Assembly: GCA_021799275.1 (NCBI GenBank)
Contig: JAJZAT010000010.1
Coordinates: 1-64,000 of the forward strand
Length of the DNA stretch: 64,000 nucleotides
Direction: 5' to 3'
DNA from: Bacillota bacterium
Lineage (GTDB): Bacteria > Bacillota > Sulfobacillia > JAJZYS01 > JAJYTV01
The notes beneath the pieces are model-generated. The model was not told the origin of the DNA and searched no databases. It saw nothing but the letters and a program-made list of their open reading frames with translations. How positions within the stretch are numbered: the stretch's first letter is position 1; each line of letters opens with the position of its first letter. This document shows positions 62,098 to 64,000 of the stretch, one piece after another. Both the position numbers and the translations under genes were made by a program.

Positions 62098-63168
62098 ATG
62101 AGGCGCATGCGCCTAGGGGTGGGCGCCGTAGGGTTCACCCTCGCGGATCCCCCCACCGACGCGACGGGACGGCCGCTGGCGCCGCGCGGCACCGTCATCG
62201 ATGCGGACCTTGCGCGCCGCCTGCAGGAAGCGGGCGTCCACATCGTTTTCGTCGAGGACCCCGCCTTCCAGGACCTCCAGTTCTCCTCGCTCGTCTCGCC
62301 GCCGACGCTGCGCCTCGCCGGCGCCGTGTTCCACGAAGCCCGCGAGCGCCTGCAGACGCGGCCCAAGGAACCCTTGCCCTACGTGCCCTTCTTGCACCTG
62401 GCGCAGGCGGTGATCCAGGATTCCTTCGATACGCCGCTCGACGTGGCCGCCGTGCTGCACCCGCAGAATCAGTCCCAGCGCGACGAGATCCACGCCCTCA
62501 ACCGCGCCAGCCTGGCGGTGCGGCTGGCGCAGGCCATGCGGCTGCCCCGCTACGCGGGGGACCTCGCCGCGGCTGGACTGGCCTGCGACCTTGGCATGCT
62601 GCTCGTGCCGCAGGACGTGCGATGGCGCCAGGGCGCCCTGACGCAGGCGGACATCGAGGCCTTGCACGCCCATGTGGCGTCGGGCCTGCGCTACGTGGAG
62701 GCACGAGAGGGCTGGACCGCGGTGACGCGGGCGGCGATCGCCCAGCACCACGAGCGGATGGACGGCAGCGGCTACCCGAACCGCATGCGCGGCGACGAGA
62801 TCCACCCGACGGCGCGCATCCTCGCGGTTTGCGACGTCTTCGCGGCGATGCTGCTGCCGCGGCCGGACAGGGGCGTCCTCTCGCCGGAGGAGGCTCTGGC
62901 GGAGGTGGACGGCGCCGCCGGCAGCCTCTTCGACTACGACACGGTGGTCGCGTTCCATCACATGGTGCCGCCGTTTCCGGTTGGGACCGAGGTGGAGCTC
63001 TCGACCGGCGAGCGCGCCGTGGTGCTGCGGGTGCCCACGGGCCTCAAGGCGAGGCCGCTCGTTCGGGTGTTCATGGACAAGGACGGCAACCGCCTAGAGG
63101 AGTTCGCGGAGCTGGATCTCAGCCAGCGCGACATGCAGGCGACAACCATACTTCGCGTGATCGCTTAG
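62098..63168 (+). CDS. Degenerate HD-GYP-domain protein
   Basis: A 356-residue protein with an N-terminal region (to about 120), an HD-GYP domain and a C-terminal ~80-residue beta domain. The catalytic HD pair is replaced by Cys163-Asp164 (GLACDLGMLLVP), and the GK residues after it are missing, although QHHERMDGSGYPNRM keeps the GYP motif. It is therefore unlikely to hydrolyse c-di-GMP by the usual mechanism and may bind it or a protein partner. The ATG follows GGAGGACAAACCC. It lies between cheX and cheY. Confidence 0.75.
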   Translation: MRRMRLGVGAVGFTLADPPTDATGRPLAPRGTVIDADLARRLQEAGVHIVFVEDPAFQDLQFSSLVSPPTLRLAGAVFHEARERLQTRPKEPLPYVPFLHLAQAVIQDSFDTPLDVAAVLHPQNQSQRDEIHALNRASLAVRLAQAMRLPRYAGDLAAAGLACDLGMLLVPQDVRWRQGALTQADIEALHAHVASGLRYVEAREGWTAVTRAAIAQHHERMDGSGYPNRMRGDEIHPTARILAVCDVFAAMLLPRPDRGVLSPEEALAEVDGAAGSLFDYDTVVAFHHMVPPFPVGTEVELSTGERAVVLRVPTGLKARPLVRVFMDKDGNRLEEFAELDLSQRDMQATTILRVIA

Positions 63169-63193
63169 CTGGATCGTCCGGGGGGAAGACGCA

Positions 63194-63553
63194 GTGGCCA
63201 AGATCCTGGTGGTGGACGACGCCATGTTCATGCGCAGCAGGCTCCGAGGCCTGCTCGAGGGAGCGGGACATGCCGTCGTGGAAGCCGCGAACGGCAAGGA
63301 GGCCGTGGAGACCTTCGAGCGCGAGCGGCCGGCGCTCGTGTTGATGGATGTCACGATGCCCGAGATGGACGGTCTTGAAGCCCTGAAGCGCATCCGCCAG
63401 GGAAATCCAACGGCCCGCGTGATCATGTGTTCGGCGCTCGGCCAGCAGTCCATCGTGCTGGAAGCGATCAAAGCCGGCGCCAAGGACTTCATTGTCAAGC
63501 CATTCAGGCCGGAGAAGGTGCTCGAGGCCGTCACCCGCCAAGTTGTGGGCTAA
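63194..63553 (+). CDS. cheY: Chemotaxis response regulator CheY
   Basis: A 119-residue receiver with phospho-acceptor Asp52 (LMDVTMPEMDG), the acidic pair in VVDDAMFMRS, and Lys102 (IVKPFRP). The MFMR stretch and small size are typical of Bacillota and Thermotoga CheY. The GTG start follows GGGGGAAGACGCA. It should bind the LSQxEIDALL peptide of the nearby FliN-like protein. Confidence 0.9.
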   Translation: MAKILVVDDAMFMRSRLRGLLEGAGHAVVEAANGKEAVETFERERPALVLMDVTMPEMDGLEALKRIRQGNPTARVIMCSALGQQSIVLEAIKAGAKDFIVKPFRPEKVLEAVTRQVVG

Positions 63554-63569
63554 GGCGTTCAGACTTTTC

Positions 63570-63590
63570 TATTACTACTTACGGTATAAT
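63570..63590 (+). promoter_or_regulatory. Putative promoter before the second cheW
   Basis: An exact TATAAT lies at 63585-63590 in an AT-rich stretch; the -35 box is weak. It would make a transcript starting near 63597, about 40 bases before the ATG at 63635. Confidence 0.45.
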
Positions 63591-63634
63591 TTGTTCGCCC
63601 AAAACTTGGGGATCGGGCGCCGGGGGATGAGCCT

Positions 63635-64000
63635 ATGAGCGACGGGGATCTGCAGTTCGTGCTCTTTGAGATCGAAGGCGTCCGGTATGGCGTGGAAGTG
63701 GAGAATGTCCTCGAGGTCATTACGCGCCCCGAGGTAAGCCAGGTGCCGTCCGCCCAGGATTTCGTCCAGGGCGTCATCAATCTTCGGGGCAAGGTCTTGC
63801 CCGTCATGGATCTGAGACGCCGCTTCCGCCTAGGCGGAGACTCCGCGCGGTCGACGCACATCGTCATCATGCAGCTGCACAGCGAGACGGCCGGGATCGC
63901 CGTGGACGGGGTGTCACAGGTGGTGCGCATCCCCGTCGAGTCGATCGAGCCGCCGCCCGCCGCGATCTCGGGACCGCAGGCGCGCTATGTCGTGGGCATC
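63635..64000 (+). CDS. CheW-domain protein, cut by the window edge
   Basis: The first 122 residues are visible and open to the end of the window. The text VLFEIEGVRYGVEVENVLEV and INLRGKVLPVMDLRRRF is typical of CheW domains. It could be a second CheW or the first half of a CheV. GGGGGA precedes the ATG. Confidence 0.85.
   Translation, partial: MSDGDLQFVLFEIEGVRYGVEVENVLEVITRPEVSQVPSAQDFVQGVINLRGKVLPVMDLRRRFRLGGDSARSTHIVIMQLHSETAGIAVDGVSQVVRIPVESIEPPPAAISGPQARYVVGI

Noticed and set aside
1-64000. CRISPR array or prophage
   Set aside because: No regularly spaced direct repeats, cas genes, integrase or phage structural genes were seen.

Overview
The window reads as chromosomal DNA of a high-GC, probably Gram-positive, motile and possibly spore-forming bacterium, most like a deep-branching Bacillota (Symbiobacterium/Thermaerobacter/Limnochordia-type). 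The grounds are S-layer-homology (SLH) proteins, a Bacillota-like flagellar order (flhF - flhG position - fliA/sigD - swrB-like gene), CheX/FliY-type chemotaxis parts, a c-di-GMP-I riboswitch and strong Shine-Dalgarno sites. No rRNA gene is present and I recognised no tRNA, so the assignment is inference.

Left third (1-13 kb), housekeeping and accessory genes: a 297-bp internally deleted IS630-type remnant (162-458); a divergent SDR oxidoreductase/TetR pair with a perfect palindromic operator; an intact IS630-family element (about 2250-3821) in a CTAG target; an SLH protein with a CAP domain; an ERCC4-nuclease/winged-helix protein; an Fsr-like MFS exporter; a MIP18/DUF59 Fe-S assembly protein; an S41 protease; a second SLH protein; and a repeat-bearing lipoprotein.

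13.4-26.6 kb, signalling and redox: a hybrid histidine kinase, a stand-alone receiver and a REC-HD-GYP phosphodiesterase form one operon of slightly different composition. They are followed by NifU-like, Lgt, TrxB, a zinc-binding (CZB) cytosolic chemoreceptor, a methyltransferase, a second cytosolic chemoreceptor with a C-terminal sensor, an Sm/Hfq-like small protein and CcdA.

26.8-29.98 kb: a c-di-GMP-I riboswitch with terminator precedes a Flp pilin gene. A membrane chemoreceptor and cheW follow.

30-64 kb is a nearly complete flagellar/chemotaxis locus. It runs flgF/G-like, motA, motB, flgG-like, lytic transglycosylase, hook gene, flgB, fliE, fliG, fliH, fliI, fliJ, fliK, flgD, fliM, fliN/Y, fliO, fliP, fliQ, fliR, flhB, flhA, flhF, a P-loop-less gene at the flhG position, fliA, a swrB-like gene, flgC, fliF, flgM, flgN, flgK, flgL. 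An opposing cluster carries flagellin, fliS, fliD, a GNAT acetyltransferase and a fliT-like gene. PilZ, a small FliN-like protein, cheX, a degenerate HD-GYP protein, cheY and a cheW cut by the window edge follow.

The most notable points are four. FliM lacks the LSQxEIDALL CheY-docking motif, which instead sits on a separate small SpoA/FliN protein next to cheX and cheY. flgC-fliF has moved away from flgB-fliE-fliG. The FlhG position holds a protein without an ATP-binding motif. C-di-GMP components recur: riboswitch-pilin, PilZ, one intact and one broken HD-GYP protein.
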